Shown here: piece after piece, positions 24,935 to 33,714 of the stretch | Numbering within the stretch: the stretch's first letter is position 1 | Layout: each line of letters opens with the position of its first letter | Source: Saccharothrix sp. S26 | Lineage (GTDB): Bacteria > Actinomycetota > Actinomycetes > Mycobacteriales > Pseudonocardiaceae | Length of the DNA stretch: 64,000 nucleotides | NCBI RefSeq assembly: GCF_021390395.1 | Contig: NZ_JAJUWT010000009.1 | Coordinates: forward strand, 186,001 to 250,000 | Direction: 5' to 3' | Translations under genes and position numbers: made by a program | Notes under the pieces: model-generated | Database searches by the model: none | Told to the model about the DNA's origin: nothing | What the model saw: only the letters and a program-made list of their open reading frames with translations

Positions 24935-26653
24935 TCAGGCGCGATCGCTCCCCTCCGCCACCGAGATGGCCTCGAACTCGGCGTAACGGCCGCCGCGGCG
25001 CAGCAGGTCGTCCGGCGCGCCCTCCTCCACGACGCGGCCGGCGTCGAGGAATACGACCCGATCCGTGCGTCGGACGGTCCTCATGCGGTGCGCCACCATC
25101 ACCACCGTCCGGCCCGCCATCAGGCGGGCCACGCCGTCGTGGACGGCGGCCTCGTTCACCGGGTCCAGCGCCGAGGTCACCTCGTCCAGCAGCACGATCG
25201 GCGCGTCCTTCAGCAACGCCCGCGCGATGGAGACCCGTTGGCGCTCACCGCCCGAGAGCAGCGCGCCGCCCTCGCCGACGTGGGTGGCCCATCCGGCGGG
25301 CAGCCGCTCGACCACCTCGTCCAGCCGTGCCGCGACGGCGGCCGCACGCACCTCGGCGTCGCTCGCGTCGGCACGGCCCAGCCGCACGTTCTCCTCGATC
25401 GTGCCGTCGAAGAGGTAGACGTGCTGGAACACGAAGGCGATCCGCGACATCAGCACCTCGGGGTCGATGTCGCGCACGTCCACGCCGCCCACCCGCACCG
25501 CGCCCGCGTCCACGTCGTAGAACCGGGCGAGCAGGTGCAACAGCGTGCTCTTGCCCGCGCCCGACGGTCCGACGACCGCCAGCCGCTGCCCCGGCGGCAC
25601 GGACAGCGTCACGCCGTCGAGCACCGTGCGGTCGCCGTGCCGGAAGGTGACGGCGTGCAGCTCCAGCCCGTGGTGCGCCGGCCGGACCGGGTCGCGGGGC
25701 TCGGGCAGCGGCTCGGCCCGCAGCACCGCGTCCAGCCTGGCCAGCTCGAACCGCGCGGCGCGCAGCTTGCCGCCGAGGTCGGACAACGACAGCAGCGGGT
25801 CGGCGCAACGGGCCGCCAGCACCAGGATCGCGAGGAGCTCGGCCGCGCCGACGTCACCGCCGAGTGCGAGGTGGGACCCCAGCGCCAGCACCGCGGTGAA
25901 CGCCGCCTGCACCGCGAACGCCAGGCCCACCACACCGGGCAGCGCCGACCGCACGGTGCGGCGTGACGCGCGTTCGACGTCGCGCAGCGAGTCGTCCAGC
26001 AACCCGAAGCGCTCGGCGGTCCGGCCGCCCGCGCGCAGCACGGGCTGTGCCTGGAGGTACTCGATGACCCGGTCGGCGGCCTCGTGGTCGCGTTCGGCCC
26101 GTTCGGCGTCGGCGGCGGCCGTGGACCGTGCCGTCCACGCCTGGACCACCGCCACGAGCGGCGCGGCGACCAGCGCGGCCAGGCCGAGCCGCCAGTCGAA
26201 CGCGAGCATCACGGCGACGATCGTCAGCGGTGCCACGCACGCCGAGGTGAACGGCCCCAGCAGGTGCGCGATCACGCTCATCGCCCGCAACACACCGTGG
26301 CCCGCCAGGACCGCCACCTCACCGACCCGGCCGGCGCCGAACCAGCCGACGGGCAGCCGGGCCAGGTGGTCGCCGAGCCGGTGGTACGTGCCGCGCAACA
26401 ACGTGGTGCCGGCGCGGAACCCGGACAGGTCGCTGACGTAACGCAGCACCGCGTAGACCGCGACGGCCGCGCCGAACGCGCCCAGCCACGGCCACGCGTC
26501 CCGAGGTGTGTTGCCGAGCAACGCCCCGAGCACGGGCACGAGCAGCGCGTAGGACAGCCCTTCGGCCACCGCGGTCGTCGTCATCAGGGCGACGGTGCGG
26601 CGCACCGGCCGGGCGTGGTCGTGCCCCAGCACGCGGAGCAGCAGTCGGATCAT
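24935..26653 (-). CDS. ABC half-exporter, TMD-NBD fusion (IrtB/YbtQ-like)
   Basis: A 572-residue type IV ABC half-transporter. The N-terminal 300 residues hold about six membrane helices. The C-terminal ATPase has Walker A VGPSGAGKSTLL, a Q-loop in FVFQHVYLFDGT, signature LLSGGERQRVSIARALL, Walker B IVLLDEVTSALD and an H-loop in VMVAHRM. Its ATG overlaps the stop of the partner half-transporter (ATGA), so the two probably form a heterodimer. The pair resembles the siderophore-associated YbtP/YbtQ and IrtA/IrtB type, which also occurs as product exporters. About 100 bp separate it from the monooxygenase, which has its own promoter. Confidence 0.9.
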   Translation of the reverse strand: MIRLLLRVLGHDHARPVRRTVALMTTTAVAEGLSYALLVPVLGALLGNTPRDAWPWLGAFGAAVAVYAVLRYVSDLSGFRAGTTLLRGTYHRLGDHLARLPVGWFGAGRVGEVAVLAGHGVLRAMSVIAHLLGPFTSACVAPLTIVAVMLAFDWRLGLAALVAAPLVAVVQAWTARSTAAADAERAERDHEAADRVIEYLQAQPVLRAGGRTAERFGLLDDSLRDVERASRRTVRSALPGVVGLAFAVQAAFTAVLALGSHLALGGDVGAAELLAILVLAARCADPLLSLSDLGGKLRAARFELARLDAVLRAEPLPEPRDPVRPAHHGLELHAVTFRHGDRTVLDGVTLSVPPGQRLAVVGPSGAGKSTLLHLLARFYDVDAGAVRVGGVDVRDIDPEVLMSRIAFVFQHVYLFDGTIEENVRLGRADASDAEVRAAAVAARLDEVVERLPAGWATHVGEGGALLSGGERQRVSIARALLKDAPIVLLDEVTSALDPVNEAAVHDGVARLMAGRTVVMVAHRMRTVRRTDRVVFLDAGRVVEEGAPDDLLRRGGRYAEFEAISVAEGSDRA

Positions 26654-28452
26654 CGCGGTCGGTCTCCAAGCCGTGTGCGGTCGGCGGTCGCGGCCGACCG
26701 GTGGGAGTGCCAGAGCGCGGCGAACTTCCCGTTGCGGGCCAGCAGTTCGGTGGGTGTGCCGTGCTCGGCGATCGACCCGTCCTCCAGCACCACGACCGTG
26801 TCGGCGGCGGCGATCGTCTCCAGGCGGTGGGCGATGACCAGGACCGTGCGGCCCTCGGTCGGCAGGGCGCGGCGCACCGCCTGCTCGGTCCGCGGGTCGG
26901 CGAACGCGGTCGCCTCGTCCAGCACGAGCACGGGTGTGTCGGCCAGCAGCGCGCGGGCGATCGCGATCCGCTGCGCCTCGCCGCCGGACAGGCCGGCGTC
27001 CTCGCCGATCACCGAGTCGTAGCCGCGCGGCAACTGGAGGATCCGGTCGTGGATGTTGGCCAACTCGGCGGCGCGGACCACGTCGGCGCGGTCGGCGTGC
27101 GGCACGGCCAGCGCGATGTTGTCGGCGACCGAGGCGCGCAGCAGGGAGGTGCCCTGGAAGACGAAGGACACCGCCCGGTACAGCTCGCGGCTGTCGATCT
27201 CACGCAGGTCGACCCCGCCGAGCAGGACCGACCCGTCGGTGGGGTCGAAGAACCGCGGCAGCAGTCGGACCAGCGTGGACTTCCCGCTGCCGGAGGGGCC
27301 GACGAGCGCGGTGACCGTGCCCGGTTCGAGCACGAGGTCGATGCCGCGCAGCACCTCGTGACCGGGTTCGTAGCCGAACCGGACGCCGCGCAGCTCCACC
27401 CGGTGCCCCCGCGGCGCGACCGGCCGTGCGGGCTCGGGCAGTGACGGCACGGCGAGCACGTCCCGGATCCGGCCGACCGCGCGCCGGGCGGCCCGCACGT
27501 CGTCGAAGCCGTGGCCCAGCGCCGCCACGGGAGCGGTCAGCCCGAGGCCGAGCAGCACGAACGGCAGCAGGTCGGCCGGGGCCAGGCCGCCGGACGTGAT
27601 CAGCACCGCGCCACCGACCAGCACGACCAGCAGCACGAACGGCGGCGACAGCACCAGCTGCATGCCGGCGGCGATCACGGACATCCCGCGCACCCAGCGG
27701 TGGAACGCGCCGACGAAGTCGTCCAAGGCCGTGCGGAACCGACCGTGTGCGCGCCGCGTGCCGCCGAACGCCTTCACCACGGCGATGCCCTGCACGAATT
27801 CGACGGCCGAGCTGGAGATCCGCGCCATGGCCGCGTCGAACTCCCGCTGCTCGCGCAACCGGGCCGGGGTCGTCATCAGCGGGACCAGCGCCACCGCCGA
27901 CACCACCGGGACCAGGGTGATCAGCGTGAGCCGCCAGTCGATCGCGGCCAGGTAGACCAGCGACACCAACGGCACCACGAACGCGGTGACGAGCTCGCCG
28001 GGCGTGTGCGCGATGAACGGGTGCACCGCGCTCACGTCCTCGCCCACCACTTTCGCCAACTCACCGGTCCGCCGCCGGGAGAACCAGCCGATCGGCACCC
28101 GGCCCAGCCGCGCGGCCAGCGCCCGGCGCAACGCCAGTTGCACCCGACCGTCCAAGACGTGCCCGACACCGGCCGCCGCACCGGTGAACAACAGCCGGGC
28201 GAACAACCCCACCGCGCCAACCACCACGACCAGGCGAACGTGCCCGTGGTCGACCGGCCCGGGTGACAGCACCGCACGCCCCAACTCGACCACCGCCAAC
28301 AACGGCCCCAACCCCGCGACCGCCCCGACCACCTGAAGCACCGCGACAACCACGAACGCACCCACGAACGGCCGCACCGCGCCGGAGTCACCGGACGGCG
28401 GCACGCGCCGCTCGGGTGGGGTCGGCTCCGCCACGAACTCAACGACGGTCAT
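26650..28452 (-). CDS. ABC half-exporter, TMD-NBD fusion (partner of the downstream gene)
   Basis: A 600-residue half-transporter with N-terminal membrane helices (for example FVGAFVVVAVLQVVGAVAGL) and a full ATPase: VGPSGSGKSTLVRLL (Walker A), FVFQGTSLLRAS (Q-loop), GLSGGEAQRIAIARALL (signature), VLVLDEATAFAD (Walker B; Phe-Ala where Ser-Ala is usual) and VIAHRLETI (H-loop). It overlaps the esterase stop by 14 bases and the next half-transporter start by 4, so esterase and both ABC genes form one operon behind the TetR-type dyad. It likely exports a hydrophobic or siderophore-like compound. Confidence 0.9.
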   Translation of the reverse strand: MTVVEFVAEPTPPERRVPPSGDSGAVRPFVGAFVVVAVLQVVGAVAGLGPLLAVVELGRAVLSPGPVDHGHVRLVVVVGAVGLFARLLFTGAAAGVGHVLDGRVQLALRRALAARLGRVPIGWFSRRRTGELAKVVGEDVSAVHPFIAHTPGELVTAFVVPLVSLVYLAAIDWRLTLITLVPVVSAVALVPLMTTPARLREQREFDAAMARISSSAVEFVQGIAVVKAFGGTRRAHGRFRTALDDFVGAFHRWVRGMSVIAAGMQLVLSPPFVLLVVLVGGAVLITSGGLAPADLLPFVLLGLGLTAPVAALGHGFDDVRAARRAVGRIRDVLAVPSLPEPARPVAPRGHRVELRGVRFGYEPGHEVLRGIDLVLEPGTVTALVGPSGSGKSTLVRLLPRFFDPTDGSVLLGGVDLREIDSRELYRAVSFVFQGTSLLRASVADNIALAVPHADRADVVRAAELANIHDRILQLPRGYDSVIGEDAGLSGGEAQRIAIARALLADTPVLVLDEATAFADPRTEQAVRRALPTEGRTVLVIAHRLETIAAADTVVVLEDGSIAEHGTPTELLARNGKFAALWHSHRSAATADRTRLGDRPR

Positions 28453-29446
28453 CGCGCTCCCCTGCCCGCACCACCGCTGCCGGAGCGAAGTGGTCGCGCA
28501 GGAACCCGGTGATCTGCCCACGCGCGACCTTCGCCTGTCGCACCAGGCCCGGCATGCTGAGGAAGCCGTGCGGCGCGCCACGGTGCTCGGCGAGCCGCAC
28601 GGGCGTTCCGGACTCGCGCAGCCGCTCGACGTAGCGGCGACCGTGGTCGGCGACCGGGTCGAGGGTGGGGACCACCACGAGCGCCGGGGCCAGGTCGCCC
28701 AGGTCGTCGGCGTGCAGCGGGGAGAGGGCATGGGGGTCCGTTCCCGGCGGGACGGCGAGCCGGTGGAACAGGCGCATCTGCGCGGCGGTCAGGGTCGGGC
28801 TGTGGGCGTGCCGCGCCATCGAGGCGCACGCGAACCCGGCGTCGGTCACGTCGGTGACCGGGTTGACCAGCACCTGCGCCCGCACGGGCAGGCCGGCGTC
28901 CCTGGCCCGGATCGCGGTCACCGCGGTGATCAGGCCGCCGGTGCTCTCGCCGAACACCGCCACCCGCGTCGGGTCGACCCGCCAGCCCGGCGCGTGCCGC
29001 ACGACGTGGCGCAGCACGTCCCAGCCGTCGTCGACACCGGCCGTCAGCGGGGTGTCCGGGGCGAGCAGGCGGTGCTCGACCGAGACGACGAGCGCGGGCA
29101 GCCGGGCGGCGAGGTGGCTGTTGACCCAGTCCGACTGCGTCGCCGTGCCCACGAAGCCGCCGCCGTGCACGTGCAGGACCAGCGGCAGGTCGCCGCTGCG
29201 GTGCGCCGGCCGGGACACCCGGACCGGGAGCACGCGGTCGGGCAGGGTGACGTCGCGCCACCCGATCTCGGCGTCGCCGTCCGGGAAGCCGGTGACGACC
29301 CGGATCAGCCGCGACGACCGCTTGCGGTTCTCCGCGTCGCGGAAGGCGGTCAACTCCCGTGCCGTCAGCGCCGACCAGTCCCGTTCCTTCGCCAGGGCGC
29401 TGAGCAGCCGGACCCCCAGCGGCGCGCGCTCCACCTCGTTGTCCAC
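28439..29446 (-). CDS. HSL-family alpha/beta hydrolase (esterase)
   Basis: A 335-residue hormone-sensitive-lipase-type esterase: HVHGGGFVG (oxyanion hole), FGESTGGLIT (nucleophile Ser, GxSxG), an acid near VPTLDPVADHG and the catalytic His in GAPHGFLSM. GTG 29446 follows GGAGGGGGA. No signal peptide, so it is cytosolic. First gene of an operon with two ABC half-exporters. A role in deacylating product or a stored precursor before export is conceivable, but nothing in the sequence fixes the substrate. It is divergent from the TetR gene across a palindromic operator. Confidence 0.87.
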   Translation of the reverse strand: MDNEVERAPLGVRLLSALAKERDWSALTARELTAFRDAENRKRSSRLIRVVTGFPDGDAEIGWRDVTLPDRVLPVRVSRPAHRSGDLPLVLHVHGGGFVGTATQSDWVNSHLAARLPALVVSVEHRLLAPDTPLTAGVDDGWDVLRHVVRHAPGWRVDPTRVAVFGESTGGLITAVTAIRARDAGLPVRAQVLVNPVTDVTDAGFACASMARHAHSPTLTAAQMRLFHRLAVPPGTDPHALSPLHADDLGDLAPALVVVPTLDPVADHGRRYVERLRESGTPVRLAEHRGAPHGFLSMPGLVRQAKVARGQITGFLRDHFAPAAVVRAGERDDRR

Positions 29447-29464
29447 ATCCCCCTCCAGAGTTTC

Positions 29465-29494
29465 GCTACCGTTGGTATCGATACCGATCGTAGC
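29465..29494. promoter_or_regulatory. TetR-type operator, 30-bp nested dyad
   Basis: A perfect inner palindrome GGTATCGATACC (29474-29485) sits inside outer arms GCTAC (29465-29469) and GTAGC (29490-29494) with the same centre. It lies in the 69-bp gap between the divergent esterase and TetR genes, the standard position for autoregulation. Confidence 0.75.
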
Positions 29495-29515
29495 GCAACT
29501 CGATATCGTGGGGCC

Positions 29516-30076
29516 ATGACCACCTCCGCCAGACCACCCGGCCGCCCGCGCGCCGGCATCGACGCCGTGGTCTTCGCCGCCACGCTGAACACCGTCCACG
29601 AGCTGGGCTACGCGGGCGCGACGATGGATCGCATCGCGGCGGCGGCGGGCGTCGCGAAGACGACGATCTACCGGCGCTGGCCGTCGAAGGGCGCGTTGAT
29701 CACCGACTGCCTGGTCGACGCGTTCGGCCCGCTGCCGCCGATGGAGGGCGACCCGGCCGAGTACCTGGCCGCCGCCATCCGGCTGGCCGCGACGAGGATC
29801 GCCGAGCCGGGGGTGGGCGCGGCGTTCGCGGGCGTCTTCGTGGACGCGGTCAGCGACGCCGGCCTGCGCGAGATCCTGTCGACCCGGTTGCAGGCGCCGT
29901 ACCTGCGCGCGATCCAGGACGCGCTCGGCGAGCCGGAGGACCGGATCCTGCTGTTCATCGACATCACCGTCGGCACCCTGCTGCACCGGATGGGCATGAC
30001 GGGCGCGCCGATGGTCGAGTCCGACGTCACCGAGCTGACCCGGATGATCCTGCGCCACTTCACCGATCCGGCCTAG
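29516..30076 (+). CDS. TetR-family repressor
   Basis: A 186-residue TetR-type regulator. The helix-turn-helix is at residues 17-60: LGYAGATMDRIAAAAGVAKTTIYRRWPSKGALI. The C-terminal half is the ligand and dimer domain, with no recognisable ligand motif. It starts at ATG 29516 directly after the nested dyad, so repression of itself and of the divergent esterase/ABC operon is likely. The stop is 22 bp from the convergent P450 stop, with a short CCGGC/GCCGG hairpin in between. The effector is presumably a compound handled by the ABC pair. Confidence 0.9.
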   Translation: MTTSARPPGRPRAGIDAVVFAATLNTVHELGYAGATMDRIAAAAGVAKTTIYRRWPSKGALITDCLVDAFGPLPPMEGDPAEYLAAAIRLAATRIAEPGVGAAFAGVFVDAVSDAGLREILSTRLQAPYLRAIQDALGEPEDRILLFIDITVGTLLHRMGMTGAPMVESDVTELTRMILRHFTDPA

Positions 30077-30098
30077 CCGGACGGGGCTCGACGCCCGG

Positions 30099-31451
30099 TC
30101 AGCTCCCCGGATCGCGGCGGAAGGCCCGCATCCGCAGCCTCTTCGGCCGGATCACGGCGGCCGCGGCGGGTCGGACCTCCTCCTCGCCCGGCACGTGCGC
30201 CAGCCGCCACCGGGCCACGATCGACGCCAGCGCCAACGTCGCCTCCATGAGGCTGAACCGGTCGCCGATGCACTTGCGCGCGCCGTTGGCGAACGGCACG
30301 AACGCGTGGCGCGCGGGCTTGCGGGCCGGGTCCCAGCGGTCGGGGTCGAAGCGGTGCGGGTCCGGGTAGAGGCGGGCGTCGTGGTGGATCGGGTACGGGC
30401 TGTAGGCCACGACCGTGCCCGCGGGCAGCCGGTGGCCGCCGAGCTCGGTGTCCGCGGTGACCACGCGGGTGAGGACGTAGACCGGTGAACGAAGGCGCAG
30501 CGTCTCGGTGACGACGCGCCCGGTCAGCTCCAGCGCGGGCACGTCGTCGGGCAGCGCCGTCCGCCCGGCCAGGACGGCGTCGACCTCGGCGTGCAGCCGG
30601 CGTTCCACGTCGGGGTGGCGGGCGATCAGGTGCAGCGCCCACGTGAGCGTGACGGCGGTCGTCTCGCTGCCCGCGAGGTGGAACGTGAGCATCTGGTCCA
30701 CGACCTCGTGGTCGGACAGCGTCCGGTCCGCGCCGGTGGACTCCTCGTCGTAGCCCGCCAAGAGCGCCGACAGCAGGTCTCCCCGGTCGCCGCCTTCACG
30801 CCGCCTGGCCGCGACGATCGTTTCGATCGTCCGCCTGATCCGGGTGTGCGCCCGCTCGAAGCGCACGTTCACCGGCAGCGGCAGCCTGGTGAAGGCGCGG
30901 GGCATCATCATCCGCGGCAGGATGTCGGTGGCGAGCACGTCCGCGTCCTCCTGCGACTGCTTGAGCTGCGCGGGCGAGAGCGTGTCGGAGAACATGGTCG
31001 CGGTGAGCACGTTGGTGGTGAGCATGGCCATCTCCGCGGGCACGTCGAGCACCTGACCGTCGTGCCACGCGTCGACCCGGTCGGTGATCTGCGCGGCCAT
31101 CGCGCGCCCGTACGCGTCGAACCGGCCGACGTGGAACGCGGGTTGCAGCAGCCGCCGCTGCCTGCGGTGCTCGTGGTGCGGGCAGGTGGACAGGTTGTTG
31201 CCCACCACGTCGCGCACCCGTTCGGTGAACGGCCCGCCCTTGTCGAACGTGCGGTCGTCGCGGAACACCTGCTGCGCCAACTCGGCGTCGCAGACCAGGA
31301 CCGCCTTGACCGGTCCGAACGCGATGCGCACCAGCGGACCCCGGTCGGCCAGCGAGCCGAGGAAGCCCAACGGGTCGCGCATCATCGGCCAGGCGTGCCC
31401 GACGAGCGGCAGCCGTCCTCGTGCCGTGGGGATCTTCGGTGCTCGGTCCAC
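30099..31451 (-). CDS. Cytochrome P450
   Basis: A 450-residue P450 with an N-terminal proline-rich hinge (PTARGRLPLVGHAWPMM), I-helix LTFHLAGSETTAVTL (acid-alcohol pair intact), K-helix ETLRLRSP (ExxR) and heme loop FANGARKCIGDRFS (Cys ligand). GTG 31451 follows GGGAGGAG with ideal spacing, which favours it over upstream starts. The sequence style resembles bacterial P450s of the CYP170/terpene-oxidase kind rather than small NRPS-dedicated ones. No ferredoxin gene is adjacent. It is convergent with TetR and divergent from the second ABC pair. Its substrate is unknown; it may be a tailoring oxidase. Confidence 0.9.
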   Translation of the reverse strand: MDRAPKIPTARGRLPLVGHAWPMMRDPLGFLGSLADRGPLVRIAFGPVKAVLVCDAELAQQVFRDDRTFDKGGPFTERVRDVVGNNLSTCPHHEHRRQRRLLQPAFHVGRFDAYGRAMAAQITDRVDAWHDGQVLDVPAEMAMLTTNVLTATMFSDTLSPAQLKQSQEDADVLATDILPRMMMPRAFTRLPLPVNVRFERAHTRIRRTIETIVAARRREGGDRGDLLSALLAGYDEESTGADRTLSDHEVVDQMLTFHLAGSETTAVTLTWALHLIARHPDVERRLHAEVDAVLAGRTALPDDVPALELTGRVVTETLRLRSPVYVLTRVVTADTELGGHRLPAGTVVAYSPYPIHHDARLYPDPHRFDPDRWDPARKPARHAFVPFANGARKCIGDRFSLMEATLALASIVARWRLAHVPGEEEVRPAAAAVIRPKRLRMRAFRRDPGS

Positions 31452-31767
31452 GCCGACGCTCCTCCCGTGCCTCACCCCATCGTGGCCGCTGCGCCGCCGC
31501 GCGTCGACTGCGGTGAGCCGATCCGTCGCGTTCACACCCGATCGCGCACCCATTCGACCACTGGGACCAATGGCCGAAAATGTTGCGCGACGCACTCGTG
31601 CGGGGTCGCGCAACGACTTCCTTGATGCTGCTCACGCCCGTGTGCTTTGATTCCTGGAGCCGAGGCGCCGGCACCCGTCACATCCGTGCACCGCCGTGTT
31701 TCCCGCTCATTCGACCCCGTTGCGGCGAAAGCGCGGCAATGCCCTTTCCGCCGATTCGGGAGCGCCA
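31452..31767. promoter_or_regulatory. Divergent promoter region with long inverted repeat (31582-31614)
   Basis: About 316 bp between the P450 and ABC starts. It holds a perfect 10-bp inverted repeat, GTTGCGCGAC (31582-31591) and GTCGCGCAAC (31605-31614), with a 13-bp spacer that itself contains GCAC-TC-GTGC. This could be an operator or an RNA hairpin. The GTTGCGC core recurs in the dyad at 43127-43148. No gene is supported here. Confidence 0.45.
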
Positions 31768-33714
31768 TTGACGACCGGAACACCCGAGGTTCGCGGCACG
31801 TGGTCGCACTGGGTGGAGGAGGCGGTGCGACCGCGATTGCGGATCGTGCGGTTGATGCCGTCCGGCGGCATCGGCCTGATCGCTTTCCTGGCCGCCCTCA
31901 ACGTCGTGCTCGGCCTGTTGCCGGTGGCGTTCGTGGTCGCGACGAGCGTGCTGGTGGGCGAGGTGCCCGCCGCGGTCGGCGGCGGGGTCGGCAGCGCGGC
32001 GTGGGACCGGCTCACCGCGATCTTCCTGCTGGCCGCCGCCGCGTTCCTGCTCACCCAGCTGCTCACCCCGGTGAACAACGCGGTGGGGCAGCGGTTGCGA
32101 CGACGGGTGGACAGCGCGTTGCGCGACGAGGCGATGGCGTTGATGCTGCGCCCGGTCGGCATCGGCCCGTTGGAGGACCAGCGCACGCTGGACGAGCTGA
32201 GCGAGGCCGTGCGCGCGTTCGACCGGGAGTGGGGCACGCCGGGGCAGGCGTGCGTCGGCGTGCTCGGGTTGGTCGCGCGCTACACGCGCCTGCTGACCCT
32301 GGTCGTGGTCATCGGGCTCGCGATCGCCTGGCCGGCGGGGCTGGCGGTGGGCGCGGCGGTGCTGGCGTTCCGCTACGGCCAGCGCGGCGGGCTGCGCAAA
32401 TACTCGCGGGTGTGGCGGCAGGTCGTGGGCAAGCAGCGCGAGGTCGCCTACCTGCACGAGGTCACGATGACCGACGTGGCGGCGAAGGAGATCCGGGTGT
32501 TCGGCCTCAGCGGCTGGCTGGCCGATCGCTACGTGGCGGCGTGGGAGGCCGTGCGCGACGCGTACGAACGGGCGCGCCGTCGCGTCTACCTCCGGCCGTA
32601 CCTGGTGCTGACCTCGTTGGGCCTGCTGCTGGCGGGCGGCGCGATGGTGCACGCCGCCCAGCTCGCCGCGACCGGCCGGGTGGGCCTGACCGCGTTGGCG
32701 CTGGGCGTGCAGGCGGTCGCGCTGGCGATCGCGCTGGGCGGCTACTACCCCGAGGCCGACACCAGCACGCAGTACGCGATGCTCGCGTTGACCGCCTTGC
32801 AGCGGTTGCGCGACCGGTTGGGCGAACTGGACGCCCACCAACCGCCGCCCGGTCGCGCACCGGTGCCCGCGGGCACGCCGACCTCGGCGTTGACGTTCGA
32901 CCACGTCGGCTTCCACTACCCCGGCTCGGACCGGACCGTGCTCGACGGCATCGAGCTGGTCCTGGCCGCCGGGCGCTGCACGGCCGTGGTCGGCGTGAAC
33001 GGCGCGGGCAAGACGACCTTGGTGAAGCTGCTGGCGCGGCTGTACGAGCCGACCTCGGGCGCGGTGCGCGCCGACGGCGTGGACATCGCCGAGTTCGACC
33101 CGGTGCGGTGGCGCCGCCAGGTCGGGGTGATCTTCCAGGACTTCGTGCGCTACGAGCTGACCGCGGCGGAGAACATCGCGCTCGGCGCGCCGCACGTGCC
33201 GGTCGACCGGGACGCGGTGCTGCGCGCCGCCGAACGCGCCGGGATCGCCGAAGCGCTGCTCGCCCTGCCCGACGGGCTGGACACGCCGCTGTCGCGCGCC
33301 TACCCCGGCGGCACGGACCTGTCCGGCGGCCAGTGGCAGCGGGTCGCCATCGCCCGCGCGCTCTACGCGCTGGCGGCGGGCGCCACGGTGCTGGTGCTGG
33401 ACGAGCCGACCGCGGCGCTGGACGTGCGCGCCGAGGTCGCGTTCTTCGACCGGTTCGTGGAGCTGACGCGCGGTGTCACGTCGCTGCTCATCTCGCACCG
33501 GTTCTCCAGCGTCCGCCGCGCGGACCACATCGTGGTGGTGGACGGCGGGCGCGTGGTGGAGCGCGGCTCGCACGACGAGCTGATCGCGGCGGGCGGGCAC
33601 TACGCGCGGCTGTTCGCGTTGCAGGCGCAGCGGTTCGCGCACGGGCTGGACGCCGAGGGCGACGGCGTGGTGGACGACGACGCGGTGGACGCGACACGGG
33701 AGGTCAGCCGGTGA
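31768..33714 (+). CDS. ABC half-exporter, TMD-NBD fusion (second exporter pair, first gene)
   Basis: About 648 residues: N-terminal membrane domain (residues 25-340, hydrophobic stretches such as GLIAFLAALNVVLGLLPVAF) and a C-terminal ATPase with VGVNGAGKTTLVKLL (Walker A), VIFQDFVRYELTA (Q-loop), DLSGGQWQRVAIARALY (signature), VLVLDEPTAALD (Walker B) and LLISHRFSSV (H-loop). I chose the TTG at 31768 because GGGAG lies just upstream; GTG 31696 would add 24 residues of poor character. Stop and next start overlap (GTGA). Such paired exporters are common in actinomycete NRPS and RiPP loci. It likely works with the next gene. Confidence 0.87.
   Translation: MTTGTPEVRGTWSHWVEEAVRPRLRIVRLMPSGGIGLIAFLAALNVVLGLLPVAFVVATSVLVGEVPAAVGGGVGSAAWDRLTAIFLLAAAAFLLTQLLTPVNNAVGQRLRRRVDSALRDEAMALMLRPVGIGPLEDQRTLDELSEAVRAFDREWGTPGQACVGVLGLVARYTRLLTLVVVIGLAIAWPAGLAVGAAVLAFRYGQRGGLRKYSRVWRQVVGKQREVAYLHEVTMTDVAAKEIRVFGLSGWLADRYVAAWEAVRDAYERARRRVYLRPYLVLTSLGLLLAGGAMVHAAQLAATGRVGLTALALGVQAVALAIALGGYYPEADTSTQYAMLALTALQRLRDRLGELDAHQPPPGRAPVPAGTPTSALTFDHVGFHYPGSDRTVLDGIELVLAAGRCTAVVGVNGAGKTTLVKLLARLYEPTSGAVRADGVDIAEFDPVRWRRQVGVIFQDFVRYELTAAENIALGAPHVPVDRDAVLRAAERAGIAEALLALPDGLDTPLSRAYPGGTDLSGGQWQRVAIARALYALAAGATVLVLDEPTAALDVRAEVAFFDRFVELTRGVTSLLISHRFSSVRRADHIVVVDGGRVVERGSHDELIAAGGHYARLFALQAQRFAHGLDAEGDGVVDDDAVDATREVSR

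Noticed and set aside
24935..28452. Siderophore import system of the YbtPQ/IrtAB kind
   Set aside because: No siderophore biosynthesis, siderophore-interacting FAD domain or iron box was seen. The context favours export of the cluster product, although direction cannot be read from sequence.
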